Positions 26,597 to 35,290 of a stretch of DNA of 64,000 nucleotides are shown in pieces (the stretch's first letter is position 1; each line of letters opens with the position of its first letter). The notes beneath the pieces were generated by a model. It had not been told where the DNA came from, did no database searches, and worked only from the letters and a program-made list of their open reading frames with translations. This stretch comes from Mycobacteroides immunogenum (GTDB lineage Bacteria > Actinomycetota > Actinomycetes > Mycobacteriales > Mycobacteriaceae). Location: contig NZ_CP011530.1 in assembly GCF_001605725.1 (NCBI RefSeq), positions 1,364,001-1,428,000 on the forward strand, read 5' to 3'. The position numbers and the translations under genes were made by a program.

Positions 26597-27406
26597 TCAA
26601 CCGAATTCGACGACGGTCATGGCCGGCCGGAACCGGTCGGACAACGGCAGGTTGTAGAACAGCGGCGTGGCCAGCTTCAGGAAGGTGCCGCGCCCGGCGG
26701 GCATCCGGACCTCGCGCACCGCGCGAACGCCCTCGAGCGCGCGCAGCTGGCCGTATTGGTGGGCGGTGAAGGAGAAGGGCATCGGCGGCACTGTGTAGTG
26801 CTCACTGAGGCGCCAGCCACGCCGCTGCGAATACACGCTCATCAGCCAGGGAATGGTGTCAAAGACCATCCAGCCGCCGGGGAAGCGTTTCGCGCAGGCG
26901 GCGATGAGGTCGAACACCACGTCGCGCTCCAGATACATGAACAGTCCCTCGGCGGTGATCAGCACGCCATGGGAGTCGTCGACCTGATTCATCCACGAAT
27001 GATCGAGCGCCGACTGCGCGGCATACCGAACCCGGTCCGACGGCGGCAGCAACTGCCTGCGCAACCTCGCGATGGGCTCAAGGTCGACGGACAGCCAGTT
27101 CAGCTCGCCGTTATCGATCCGCCAGAAACTGGTTTGCAGGCCTTCGGCCAGCGCCACCACCGTGGCGCGCGGATGGGCCTCGAGGTATTCATTGGAAACG
27201 TTGTCAAATGTCAACGCGCGTAGCGCAATACCTTGATGCGTGCGGCCAAAGTGGTGGTAGTCGTAGTCCAGGCTGTCGCGCAGGACGATGGCCATCGGAT
27301 CCTCGAGAACACCGTCGGGCCGGTTGGCTTCGGTGGCCCGCTGATTCAGCGTGATGAGTGCGGTTTCGGACACCCCGTCGAGGTGGCGGGCATCAATGGC
27401 GGCCAT
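26597..27406 (-). CDS. LCMT/PPM-like SAM methyltransferase, copy 1
   Basis: 269 aa from ATG 27406 (ATG 27415 is an alternative). The sequence has the leucine-carboxyl-methyltransferase-like layout: ATVVALAEGLQTSFWRIDNG for SAM binding, NWLSVDLEPIARLR and VLITAEGLFMYLERDVVFDL. It is clearly paralogous to the gene at 27968-28783 across its full length (for example VSETALITLNQRATEA versus VSATTLWTLHNRGTEA). Members of this family O-methylate carboxylates or polyketide-like acids. The target is unknown. Confidence 0.85.
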   Translation of the reverse strand: MAAIDARHLDGVSETALITLNQRATEANRPDGVLEDPMAIVLRDSLDYDYHHFGRTHQGIALRALTFDNVSNEYLEAHPRATVVALAEGLQTSFWRIDNGELNWLSVDLEPIARLRRQLLPPSDRVRYAAQSALDHSWMNQVDDSHGVLITAEGLFMYLERDVVFDLIAACAKRFPGGWMVFDTIPWLMSVYSQRRGWRLSEHYTVPPMPFSFTAHQYGQLRALEGVRAVREVRMPAGRGTFLKLATPLFYNLPLSDRFRPAMTVVEFG

Positions 27407-27419
27407 GCACGCCACACTA

Positions 27420-27941
27420 CTAGCGAACGAGCTTGTGCAATGTCCGCAAGTTCCGGGTGGTGGTGGTCGACTTGTACCGCTTCTTTCCGGTGGTCTTCCC
27501 GATGGGGCTGCTCAGGGTGTGCGACTTGGGGACCTGCCAGTACAGCACTCCGTCGCCGGTAGCTATGTGTTCGCTCGCGTCCAGCTCGCCTTCCAGGGTG
27601 GCCAGCTCGGCCAGCACGGCGGGATCGCTGCAGAACATCACATATGAATGCACGCCCTCGATCTCTGGCTCCCACGGGAACTCCGCGATGATGCGCGCAA
27701 TGGTGTCCACGCCGTACACCAGCACCCACGCCTCGTATCCGAAGCGTTCGCCCAGTACCCGCTGCAGGCGTTCTTTTACCGCGGCCGCTGGTGCGTCGGC
27801 GTCCAACAGCACATTGCCGCTGGCGAGAATTGTTGTCACGCCGGTGAATCCGTCGGACTCGAGCGCGTCGCGGACATCGGCCATCTTCATGGTGATCCCG
27901 CCGACGTTGACGCCACGCAGCAGAGCGGCATATCTGGTCAT
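27420..27941 (-). CDS. DUF1697 family protein
   Basis: 173 aa. The start TRYAALLRGVNVGGITMKMA is diagnostic of DUF1697, and so is the end of the N-terminal module, TTILASGNVLLDAD. The C-terminal half has WQVPKSHTLSSPIGKTTGKK. No activity is established for the family. It lies between two paralogous methyltransferase genes on the same strand, 26 bases after copy 2 and 13 bases before copy 1. The trio may be one transcript. Confidence 0.92.
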   Translation of the reverse strand: MTRYAALLRGVNVGGITMKMADVRDALESDGFTGVTTILASGNVLLDADAPAAAVKERLQRVLGERFGYEAWVLVYGVDTIARIIAEFPWEPEIEGVHSYVMFCSDPAVLAELATLEGELDASEHIATGDGVLYWQVPKSHTLSSPIGKTTGKKRYKSTTTTRNLRTLHKLVR

Positions 27942-27967
27942 CTGGTTTTCTCTCCGGTGAGTGGCGC

Positions 27968-28783
27968 CTAGCCGAACTGCAGCAGCGTCATGGACGGGCG
28001 AGTCCGGCGCAGAAAACCGCGATCAAGACGCTTGGAGTTGACGAACTTCCAGATCCCGCGGCCACGGTGCAGCGGTATGTCGATGGCGGCGACAACACCC
28101 GGAATGGAGGTGAGTGCCTCGCCTTGGTCGGGTGTCAGCGCGAATGGCATGGGCGGAGCCACATAGCGGTCCGACAACTTGAATCCCTGCAGGGTGCGTC
28201 TGCTGAACCAGTGCGGGATGCTGTCGAACATCATCTGGCCGCCGGGAAAACGCCTGGCGCAGGCCTCGATCAAGCCGAGCGACTCCTCGGGTTGCAGATA
28301 CATCAGCAGCCCTTCGGCCGTGATGAACGCGCCGCCGGAGGCGTCGACCTGATCCATCCAGCTCAGATCCAGCGCCGATTGCGCCAGCCGCACAATGCGC
28401 TGATCCTCGGGCAGCAGCTTGTCGCGTAGTTCCATGACAGGTGGCAAATCGACTGAATACCAGGTGAATTGGGTGGAAGGATCGGCGCCGCCCAAACGCC
28501 AAAAACTGGTTTGCATGCCCTCTGCAAGAGCGACAACCGCGGCCTTGGGGTGCGTCGCCAGGTACACGCGTGCCTGTTGGTCAAAGGCCAGGGCCCGTAA
28601 GGCATGGGTCTGAGACGGCCGGCCAAACTTGCGATAGTCGTACTCGATGGCGTCGAACAGCTCGGCGGCCAGCGGGTCCCGGATGACGCTGTCGGGCCGC
28701 TTGGCTTCGGTGCCGCGGTTGTGCAATGTCCACAAGGTGGTAGCCGAGACGCCTTCCAGGCTGTCTCCGCTGATCTTCGCCAT
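27968..28783 (-). CDS. LCMT/PPM-like SAM methyltransferase, copy 2
   Basis: 271 aa from ATG 28783; the longer open frame to 29221 runs through the DUF5302 gene and is spurious. Motifs match copy 1: AAVVALAEGMQTSFWRLGG, WYSVDLPPVMELRD and FITAEGLLMYLQPEESLGL. It ends TRPSMTLLQFG, parallel to copy 1 FRPAMTVVEFG. A local duplication with DUF1697 between the copies is the simplest reading. The function is O-methylation of an unknown acid. Confidence 0.87.
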   Translation of the reverse strand: MAKISGDSLEGVSATTLWTLHNRGTEAKRPDSVIRDPLAAELFDAIEYDYRKFGRPSQTHALRALAFDQQARVYLATHPKAAVVALAEGMQTSFWRLGGADPSTQFTWYSVDLPPVMELRDKLLPEDQRIVRLAQSALDLSWMDQVDASGGAFITAEGLLMYLQPEESLGLIEACARRFPGGQMMFDSIPHWFSRRTLQGFKLSDRYVAPPMPFALTPDQGEALTSIPGVVAAIDIPLHRGRGIWKFVNSKRLDRGFLRRTRPSMTLLQFG

Positions 28784-28843
28784 GAACCTGATGCTAGTGA
28801 AATGGGGCGACGATCGGACCCACTCTTGGTTAGGCTGACCGGT

Positions 28844-29029
28844 ATGACCGATTCGAAGGGGAGCGGCGACTCGGCCGCGGACGAGGCCAAGCGCAAGTTC
28901 CGCGAGGCGCTTGACCGCAAGAACAACAAGGCCAACTCGGCCGCCGATCACAAGGACACCTCGAGCAAGCCGACCCACGCACATGGCCGGGCCGGCTCGC
29001 ACCGCGAATTCCGTCGTAAGAGCGGCTAG
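28844..29029 (+). CDS. DUF5302 small protein
   Basis: 61 aa from ATG 28844, starting MTDSKGSGDSAADEAKRKFR and continuing EALDRKNNKANSAADHKD. It ends GRAGSHREFRRKSG. This matches the short, basic, probably disordered actinobacterial DUF5302 family. No function is known. It starts 60 bases from the divergent methyltransferase and overlaps the 3' end of the acyltransferase gene by 4 bases. Confidence 0.85.
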   Translation: MTDSKGSGDSAADEAKRKFREALDRKNNKANSAADHKDTSSKPTHAHGRAGSHREFRRKSG

Positions 29030-30330
29030 GCAGCAGCCTTCGTCTGGTTGGCCAGCGCCCGGGCGACGATCAGCCCGCCCAGCACCACCACCCAGCACAC
29101 CAGCCCAAACCCCTTGAGTCCCCAGACGACTGAGGCCAGGGTGAACCCGCCGGCGATCATCAGTGCCACCCCGACCGCGGCACTGCGCAGGCCGGGCAGC
29201 GCGACGTAGCCGCCGTCCCAACCGGGCAGAGGATTGTTCTCCAATGGCCGCAGCGCCAGGAACAAGCCAGCCACCAGGACCGCCATCGTTGCGACCTGCA
29301 GCACCGAGAGTGCGATGAAATCCGGTGCGGCGGTGTCATATCGAGAGAACCCGAGGAAGTCGAACAGCAGGTGCATGCCGAGTAGTGCGGGCATGTGCCA
29401 GAGGTACAGCGTCATCGCACCCGAGTTGCCGATGGCCACGGCCCACCACACCCGTGGACGCTGAGCCCACCGATTGATAGCCGGCATCGCCGCAATGGCA
29501 AGGGCGGACAAGACGATCGCGTGCCCGGCCAGCACCAGCGACGGCGGAATCATGTTCGGCACCTTCTGCCCGGCCACACCCACCAGGCTGATGGTGTACG
29601 GACCGAACGTCACCAGCGCGATGTTGATCGCGAAAACCGCTGCGGCCAGCATCAGGGCCGCCTTCTGGGTGATCAGCTGACGGCGGTACCCCACGCCCAA
29701 AACCGCCGGCAGCAGCCACACCACGAAGTTCACGTACCCGATGCCCTTGGGGGCGTCCAGCCCCAGCCGCAGCACGTCGATGGCCGCGATGCCCAGGTAG
29801 ATACCTGCCAGCGCGCTGAACATGGCGCGCGTCGTGGTGATCCGGGCCAGCAGCGGAACAGCCGCCAGCACCAGGACATACGCGCCGAGGAACCACAGCA
29901 GCTGGGTGCTCACACCGGCAACGGGCTCGTACACGTGCACCGGCAGGAACTGCCTGAGTACCAGCAGGGCCACCGCCCAAAAGCCCAGGTAGTAGAAGAC
30001 CGGGCGATACAGCCGGGTGCAGCGGTGCATGAGCCATGAGCCCCAGCTGGTGCCCGGCTTCCAGGACCCCACACTGGCGGCGACGCCGGCGAAGAAGAAC
30101 AACGGCATGATCTGGAAAACCCAGGTCAGTGCCTGGAAAATGGGGCGCCCGTTGAGCAGGTTGCCCCACAGCAGCACACCATTGTCGATGGTGCTCACCG
30201 CCATGACGGTGTGCCCTAGGACCACGCCGGCCAGCGACACGATCCGGATCACGTCAAGGGCGCGATCGCGCGTTGTGGGGGTGGCTGCGCCCACCTCGTC
30301 AGCGGTGGGTAAACCCAGAGTCATCGTCAT
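29026..30330 (-). CDS. Acyltransferase 3 family membrane protein
   Basis: 434 aa with about ten to twelve membrane helices. The start DRALDVIRIVSLAGVVLGHT has the R-x10-H pattern of the acyltransferase-3 family, where this His is proposed to be catalytic. A later conserved piece is MTLYLWHMPALL. Such enzymes O-acylate surface sugars, peptidoglycan or lipids. The acceptor is unknown. It is transcribed leftward, 100 bases downstream of the HTH gene. Confidence 0.85.
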   Translation of the reverse strand: MTMTLGLPTADEVGAATPTTRDRALDVIRIVSLAGVVLGHTVMAVSTIDNGVLLWGNLLNGRPIFQALTWVFQIMPLFFFAGVAASVGSWKPGTSWGSWLMHRCTRLYRPVFYYLGFWAVALLVLRQFLPVHVYEPVAGVSTQLLWFLGAYVLVLAAVPLLARITTTRAMFSALAGIYLGIAAIDVLRLGLDAPKGIGYVNFVVWLLPAVLGVGYRRQLITQKAALMLAAAVFAINIALVTFGPYTISLVGVAGQKVPNMIPPSLVLAGHAIVLSALAIAAMPAINRWAQRPRVWWAVAIGNSGAMTLYLWHMPALLGMHLLFDFLGFSRYDTAAPDFIALSVLQVATMAVLVAGLFLALRPLENNPLPGWDGGYVALPGLRSAAVGVALMIAGGFTLASVVWGLKGFGLVCWVVVLGGLIVARALANQTKAAA

Positions 30331-30430
30331 ACACCCAGCGTCGCGGTACCGGCGGCGCTGTTGCAGCGCGTACCTACCCGAATCGGCTGAGTAGTTCCCC
30401 CCGCCCGCACGGCGAAGGGATACCTAGGCG

Positions 30431-30889
30431 TCAGCCGCCGAGAGCGGCGATGAGGTCCTTGATCTTGGCGGCCTCGTCCTCGGTGACGGGTTCCTCGGAT
30501 TCGATCGCCGTCAGGAAGCCGACCTTGAGGCCGGCGCCGTTGGCGGTCTCCTGCGCGGTGAGACGCGCCCGCCGCCGTGCGGTGTACAGACGCTGGCCCA
30601 GGGTGGCGCTGGGGCTGCCGGCGGCGGCCTTCATCAGGTCGTCGTACCGATGGCGTACCCCGCTCAGTGCGACGATCACCGAGGGCGTCACCCGGCTGCG
30701 ACCGGCGGCCTTCGAGATCGCGCCTTCGAGCTTGCGCAGACCGCTCAGCACCACGGCGACGCGTTCGCCGTACTCGGGGTCGCTGGGGTCGGGCAAGGTG
30801 TCGATAGCGGACGAGTACATGTGCACTGCCGCATCGACGAGGCTGACAATGACTGGGGCTTCTCCGTCATCCGGCACGACTTCAGGCAC
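30431..30889 (-). CDS. HTH-domain regulator-like protein
   Basis: The GTG at 30889 is chosen because AGAAGGAG lies upstream; 152 aa result. The N-terminal two thirds are helical without a known fold. The C-terminus LGQRLYTARRRARLTAQETA continues NGAGLKVGFLTAIESEEPVT, which reads as a Cro/C1-type helix-turn-helix with unusual placement at the C-terminus. It may bind DNA. Target genes are unknown. It is separated from the MFS gene by 210 bases and might control either neighbour. Confidence 0.6.
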   Translation of the reverse strand: MPEVVPDDGEAPVIVSLVDAAVHMYSSAIDTLPDPSDPEYGERVAVVLSGLRKLEGAISKAAGRSRVTPSVIVALSGVRHRYDDLMKAAAGSPSATLGQRLYTARRRARLTAQETANGAGLKVGFLTAIESEEPVTEDEAAKIKDLIAALGG

Positions 30890-31099
30890 GACCCATCGAC
30901 TCCTTCTGAAAAGACCGGTAATGACCCCAGAGTAGGCGGGGGTCGCCGACAACCTAGCGCCGATTCGCAGCCCGGACAACCCTTATCCGATGAGCGGTTT
31001 CTGATCCGGCTGTCTAGGTTGGGTGCGCGAACTGTGCTGTATTACCTGTCTTTTCGGCTGCACGGCGTGCTCACGGGGTGTGCCGCACGCCGATCTTGA

Positions 31100-32308
31100 T
31101 TAGCCGGTGGACGCCGCCGTCAGCGCTTCGGTCCGGCTCGGGCGCTCCTGCCAGACGACGGCGACCAGACACAGTGCCGCGAGCGCGGCCACCGCCAGTG
31201 CGAAGGTGACACCGGCGGTGCGCAGGCCCCACGCCTGGGCCGCCAGGCCCTCGCCGATGACCGGCAGTGCGATGCCTATGTAGGCGACGACAAAGTAGCT
31301 GGAGGTCACCTCTGCGCGGTTGTCCTCGGGGGTTCGGTCGGCGATCGAGGCCAGTCCACGGCTGAAGCTGATGCCCTGGCCGATACCGACCAGCACCGCG
31401 CTGGCCAGATACCAGGGCAACGATGACGTGTGTAGCGCCACCACCACGAGCAGCATCCCCGTCAGCAGCACTGCGCAGCCGATGATCAGCGCCTTGGCCG
31501 CGGGTACCTGGCGGGTGAGAATCTGTGCCACACAAGAAGATCCGAACGTCAAGAACACGCTCGCGCCCGCAACCGCATGGTTGTCTATACCAAGCACACC
31601 GGACAGGAATCCGGGAGCGACGGCGGTGAATGAGCCGAGCGCGGCGAATCCGGCGAAACCTGCCGTCGCGGCAGCCGCGAATGTCGCACGCACCTGGGGT
31701 GGCAGCGAAATACGTTGCATACCAAGCTTTCCGTGTCGCGGCGCGGTTTCTGGCACGAAGAGCAGTGCCACCACGGCAAGAGAGACCAGCCCAATGTGCA
31801 CGACGAACGCCAGATGCGTGGGCCAGGGCGCGTACTGCACGAGAACACCGGCCAACAGGGGGCCCAGGCCGAGGCCGCCGGTGTTGGCGACGGTGGCCAC
31901 CGCGGCCGCGCGGCCCCGCCAGTGTTCGGGTGCGGACTCGATGACGGCGACGGTGGCCGCGCCGGTGAAGAAGCCCGCCGACAGTCCGGAGACGATGCGC
32001 GCGATCAGCAGCAGCGGTACCGAGTCGACGAACAGAAAGATGAGTGAGCTGAGGATGGCGAAGCCGGCTCCCGTCAGCAACAGCGGGCGGCGGCCGAGAA
32101 CATCGGACCAGCCGCCGAACATCAGTAGCGCGAACAGCACGCCGGCCGCATAGGTGGCGTACACGACGGTGGTGGTGAGTACCGAAAAGTGCATCTGCTG
32201 CGAGTACAACGCGTACATCGGGGTCGGCATCGTGGTGCCGATCATGACGGCGGAGAAGCTGAAGGCCAGCAGCACAAAGGCGGCCGAGCGGCGCAGACAG
32301 GCAATCAC
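31100..32308 (-). CDS. MFS transporter (drug efflux-like)
   Basis: 402 aa, twelve predicted helices. The loop 2-3 motif is FGGWSDVLGRRPLLL and the helix 4 region reads LIARIVSGLSAGFFTGAAT. The general layout is that of DHA1-like drug efflux proteins. No substrate is visible. An 87-base gap separates its start from the 3' end of the gene at 32396. Confidence 0.88.
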   Translation of the reverse strand: MIACLRRSAAFVLLAFSFSAVMIGTTMPTPMYALYSQQMHFSVLTTTVVYATYAAGVLFALLMFGGWSDVLGRRPLLLTGAGFAILSSLIFLFVDSVPLLLIARIVSGLSAGFFTGAATVAVIESAPEHWRGRAAAVATVANTGGLGLGPLLAGVLVQYAPWPTHLAFVVHIGLVSLAVVALLFVPETAPRHGKLGMQRISLPPQVRATFAAAATAGFAGFAALGSFTAVAPGFLSGVLGIDNHAVAGASVFLTFGSSCVAQILTRQVPAAKALIIGCAVLLTGMLLVVVALHTSSLPWYLASAVLVGIGQGISFSRGLASIADRTPEDNRAEVTSSYFVVAYIGIALPVIGEGLAAQAWGLRTAGVTFALAVAALAALCLVAVVWQERPSRTEALTAASTG

Positions 32309-32395
32309 AACCCAATCTAAGTCGCTCGTAGTGCCAGGTTGTTCCCCGCGAGATGACAGATGCGGCGGTGATCACGGCCAGCTAGCGCCGGGACC

Positions 32396-33424
32396 TCACG
32401 CTTCCTTGTGCGACGGGTCATCTCCGTACTGCTGATTGACCGCGCGCAGGAACTTCTCCGCATCGGTTGGCTCCAATGGCGGTAGTTCGATCGTTTCGCT
32501 GATGATGCCGTCGGGGAGGCGCGGCTCGGAGCCCACATCGGGAATGAAGTTCTTCAGGGCGCCATCGGTAAAGGGCACGCCGGACTTGACCTGATTGTTG
32601 GACACCAGATCGAACGCTCGCGTCATGGCGTCCTGCGATTCCTCGGGTAGCCCGGCCTTGATGGCGGCGATCTCGGTGGAGGACTTGCCGTCGAAAGACT
32701 GCGCGAATTCGTAGAGGTACTGCAGCTGGTTCGACGGGATCGTGACGCTCTTGCCGGCGGCCAGATCTTTGAGCTGCTGATCGTTGAGGAGTGACGCCGC
32801 ATGGACCCGATTGAGTACGGCTTGGTCTTGTGTGGTGTTGCCCTGGAAATGGGCTCCGTCCCGATTCCCCTGGGCGGAGGTCAGTCCGCAGAAGGGGTTG
32901 AACGACGCCGCGAGTGCGTCGCAAATGTCTTCGATCTGTTGCTGGGCTTCCAGCTCGGCTGCCCACCACTTGTCGTAGGCCTTGCGCATCATCCGGGTGA
33001 ACTTGGTGGCGTACAGATTGCCCTTTTCGATGGCGTCCGCGCTGGCGTTCGGCTGCATGATCCACGTGGCCGTGAGGTCTTCGGCGACGGTGTACCCGTG
33101 ATCGACGGCTTCGTTGTAGAGGTCGACAGCCTCGCGGCGATACTCGATGGACTGAAACTCCAACGTGACAAGGGCCTTTGGAGCATCGTCGAGCAACATC
33201 TGAGTGGCGAGATAGATTGCCTTCTCATCGCTGGCGGCGGTGTCCTGGATGGCTCGCGCGGTCGCACCGTCCCAGGGCAGGCCGCCGGGGCTTTCGATCG
33301 AGTTCTTGTAATCCTGGGCCCGGTGCTGCAATTCGGTGGCGGCGAGCATCGCCTGGCGCAACGGCACAATCGATTGTTCGGGATGGTTGGTCAGCAACCG
33401 TCTGGCCGAATACTCCGACTTCAT
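32396..33424 (-). CDS. Shortened T7SS effector-like protein, relative of the 756-aa protein
   Basis: 342 aa, helical, no signal peptide. It has a WXG-like turn LPWDGATARAIQDTAASDE, a WWAAELEAQQQIEDICDALA helix and a segment VTIPSNQLQYLYEFAQSFDG followed by STEIAAIKAGLPEESQDAMT. That segment aligns by eye with VQLTRSQQLVLGQMNDQMKG and following residues of the 756-aa protein. It then ends after about 70 more residues, where the larger protein continues for some 480. It is either a naturally short member or a truncated copy. It overlaps the 97-aa partner gene (ATGA). Confidence 0.65.
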   Translation of the reverse strand: MKSEYSARRLLTNHPEQSIVPLRQAMLAATELQHRAQDYKNSIESPGGLPWDGATARAIQDTAASDEKAIYLATQMLLDDAPKALVTLEFQSIEYRREAVDLYNEAVDHGYTVAEDLTATWIMQPNASADAIEKGNLYATKFTRMMRKAYDKWWAAELEAQQQIEDICDALAASFNPFCGLTSAQGNRDGAHFQGNTTQDQAVLNRVHAASLLNDQQLKDLAAGKSVTIPSNQLQYLYEFAQSFDGKSSTEIAAIKAGLPEESQDAMTRAFDLVSNNQVKSGVPFTDGALKNFIPDVGSEPRLPDGIISETIELPPLEPTDAEKFLRAVNQQYGDDPSHKEA

Positions 33425-33714
33425 TGCGGCCTCGATAATGACGCGGCCGAGAGGATAGTCTGCCGAACGTATTCTTCGGTGTCCCCGAACCGGGTCTGCG
33501 CCTGCTGGGCCAGATCGGCCATGTTGACGCAGCGGGCGGCAAACATGCGCTGCAACTCGGGAATGACCTCGGTGACGAGTCGTCTGACTGCCGTCAGTGA
33601 TGGAGCATCCCCCGGCTCAACCCTGGCGGGGTTGTCGGCCCGGTTGCATAGCTTGTGGGCCTGTTCTCTTAATTCCGGCGACAGCTTGCGCAACGCCTCT
33701 AGATCAACGTCCAA
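33421..33714 (-). CDS. Small helical partner protein (EspC-like position)
   Basis: 97 aa, start TTG 33714; no good ribosome site is close, so the start is uncertain. The sequence DVDLEALRKLSPELREQAHK continues with LCNRADNPARVEPGDAPSLT and a helix with VIPELQRMFAARCVNMADLA, consistent with a helical hairpin. Its size, and its ATGA overlap with the effector-like gene, mirror the EspC-like/756-aa pair at 21 kb. It could be a secretion partner. No family is assigned with certainty. Confidence 0.6.
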   Translation of the reverse strand: MDVDLEALRKLSPELREQAHKLCNRADNPARVEPGDAPSLTAVRRLVTEVIPELQRMFAARCVNMADLAQQAQTRFGDTEEYVRQTILSAASLSRPQ

Positions 33715-33821
33715 TTGGCCTGACAGCGGCAGCCTCCCCGAGCGTGGCGATCTTGGTCGCCCAAGTTGCCGTAGCGTAGCACCGCTGGGGTTGTCAAAGT
33801 TCAGAAGGAAGGAATGTCACA

Positions 33822-34406
33822 TTGGCGAGATTGCAGCTTGCGCAAGACCCGGCCGCCGATGAGTTGCTGGAGGACAACCCGCTGGCCCTACTGATAGCGA
33901 TGCTTCTGGATCAACAGATTCCGATGGAGGTTGCTTTCGCCGGACCCAAGAAGATAGCTGACCGGATTGGTGGTATCGACGCGCACCAGATTGCGGAGTA
34001 CGACCCCGAGGCATTCGTGGCGTTGTGTTCCGAGCGGCCCGCCATACACCGGTTCCCCGGATCGATGGCCAGGCGTGTTCAGGTGCTGGCACAGGAGATT
34101 GTCGACGAGTACGACGGCCGCGCCGAGAACATCTGGAAGGCCGGAGATCCGGACGGGGCCCAGCTACTCAAGCGGCTCAAGGCACTGCCGGGCTTCGGTG
34201 AGCAAAAGGCCAAGATCTTCGTGGCACTGCTGGGCAAACAATACGGCGTGCAGCCCAAGGACTGGCGCAAGGCCGCAGGAAACTATGGCGAGAAGGACAC
34301 GCATCTGTCGGTCGCCGACGTCGTCGACGCCGAGTCGCTGGGTCTGGTGCGGGCCCATAAGAAGGAAATGAAGGCTGCGGCTAAAGCAAAGGCGGCCAAG
34401 GCATAA
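33822..34406 (+). CDS. HhH-GPD-type base-excision DNA repair protein
   Basis: 194 aa. The start is TTG 33822, with GAAGGAAGGA upstream. The helix-hairpin-helix reads LKALPGFGEQKAKIFVALLG (residues about 116-135), and the N-terminus (NPLALLIAMLLDQQIPMEVA) is typical of the short actinobacterial HhH-GPD group. That group is annotated as DNA glycosylase-like; the catalytic Lys/Asp pair of EndoIII/MutY is not obvious. The position before an Ala/Pro-rich gene and pimE matches Rv1156. The C-terminus is a Lys/Ala tail. Confidence 0.85.
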   Translation: MARLQLAQDPAADELLEDNPLALLIAMLLDQQIPMEVAFAGPKKIADRIGGIDAHQIAEYDPEAFVALCSERPAIHRFPGSMARRVQVLAQEIVDEYDGRAENIWKAGDPDGAQLLKRLKALPGFGEQKAKIFVALLGKQYGVQPKDWRKAAGNYGEKDTHLSVADVVDAESLGLVRAHKKEMKAAAKAKAAKA

Positions 34407-34424
34407 CGCCTTGACCGCCCTTGC
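34386..34424. terminator. Bidirectional stem-loop between convergent genes
   Basis: The left arm (34386-34402) and right arm (34408-34424) pair over 17 positions with two mismatches around an ATAAC loop that contains the stop codon of the HhH-GPD gene. It lies between convergent gene ends, as expected for a shared terminator. No long T-tract is present. Confidence 0.6.
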
Positions 34425-34440
34425 TTCGGTACGGAACGAA

Positions 34441-35148
34441 CTACGGCAGCGCCGCGAACATCGGTGCCGACGGGACCAGCCCTGCTCCCGGGGTGGCGGC
34501 AGCGGCGGCTGGCAGCCCGGCAACGGGAGCCGCTGCGGCAGCGGGGATTCCGTTGACCAGCGCCGGCGGGATCAGCGTCTGCTGGACACCGGCGGGCAGC
34601 AGCTTGGGCAGGTTGGTGGCCCAGAGATCGACGGTCTGGGTGACACCGTCCGCGCCCGGGATCTGAGAAACGCCGGGCAGGCTGCTGGTGGCGGGAACCG
34701 ACGCCGGAGACAGCGCGGCGGCGGCGGCCGGGGTCAGGGCCTCAGCGGCGGCCGGAGGAACTCCGGGGACAGCCGGTGCGACGGCGGGTGCCACGCCGGG
34801 AGCCGGCGCGACCGCGGGAGCCACGCCCGGAGCCGGTGCCACTGCGGGAGCCACGCCCGGAGCGGGTGCGACCGCGGGAGCGGCCGGAGTGACGCCCGGC
34901 AGGGAGGGTGCCGCCTGGGAGACCGCGGGCAGCGCAGGTGCGGCCGGTGCGGCGACCGCGGCGGGAGCCGCCGGAGCGTTACCGAAACCGGAAGCGGCCT
35001 GGCCCAGGATGGCGGCAGGGTTGGTCGGGTTCGGCGGAGGGCCCGGGATGGGGTCAGCGCTGGCGGTCGACGCCAGGCCCAGCGCCAGGCCGGCCGACGC
35101 GAAGGCCGCGATCGACGCGCCCATGAAGACGTTGGTGATCCGTGACAT
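34441..35148 (-). CDS. Exported Ala/Pro-rich protein (Rv1158c-like)
   Basis: 235 aa from ATG 35148, where MSRITNVFMGASIAAFASAG begins a Sec signal peptide ending at ASADP; the frame to 35226 adds an implausible leader. The mature protein is Ala/Pro/Val-rich and includes three copies of a 10-residue unit (PAPGVAPAVA). The C-terminal part (VDLWATNLPKLLPAGVQQTL) is less repetitive. M. tuberculosis has Ala/Pro-rich Rv1157c and Rv1158c at the same place before pimE. It is probably secreted or in the cell wall; the function is unknown. Confidence 0.8.
   Translation of the reverse strand: MSRITNVFMGASIAAFASAGLALGLASTASADPIPGPPPNPTNPAAILGQAASGFGNAPAAPAAVAAPAAPALPAVSQAAPSLPGVTPAAPAVAPAPGVAPAVAPAPGVAPAVAPAPGVAPAVAPAVPGVPPAAAEALTPAAAAALSPASVPATSSLPGVSQIPGADGVTQTVDLWATNLPKLLPAGVQQTLIPPALVNGIPAAAAAPVAGLPAAAAATPGAGLVPSAPMFAALP
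34777..34866 (-). repeat. Three tandem 30-bp repeats inside the Ala/Pro-rich gene
   Basis: The gene encodes PAPGVAPAVA three times in a row. The DNA copies are nearly identical 30-bp units on the minus strand. The count could vary between strains by slippage without shifting the frame. Confidence 0.75.
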
Positions 35149-35290
35149 ATTGAACTCCAATGCTGTTTCGCTAGACGTGATTACTGGTGCTAAACGCCAA
35201 GGTAATCCGTTGCGCGTGTTACTCAAGTGACGCGTGTGGTGTAGACGGAACCGTTACCAAAACGAGTGAGCGAGGTTATCGAAACTCCCG

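Noticed and set aside
28784..29221. N-terminal extension of the second LCMT-type methyltransferase
   Set aside because: It lies antisense to the DUF5302 gene and the paralogous copy starts at the equivalent of 28783.
31071..32375. Open frame of 434 codons on the minus strand overlapping the MFS gene in another frame
   Set aside because: The MFS frame (31100-32308) has helices and the GGWSDVLGRRP motif; the alternative is Arg/Gly-rich.
34760..34900. CRISPR-like array from the 30-bp repeats
   Set aside because: The repeats are directly adjacent without spacers and encode a peptide repeat in frame.
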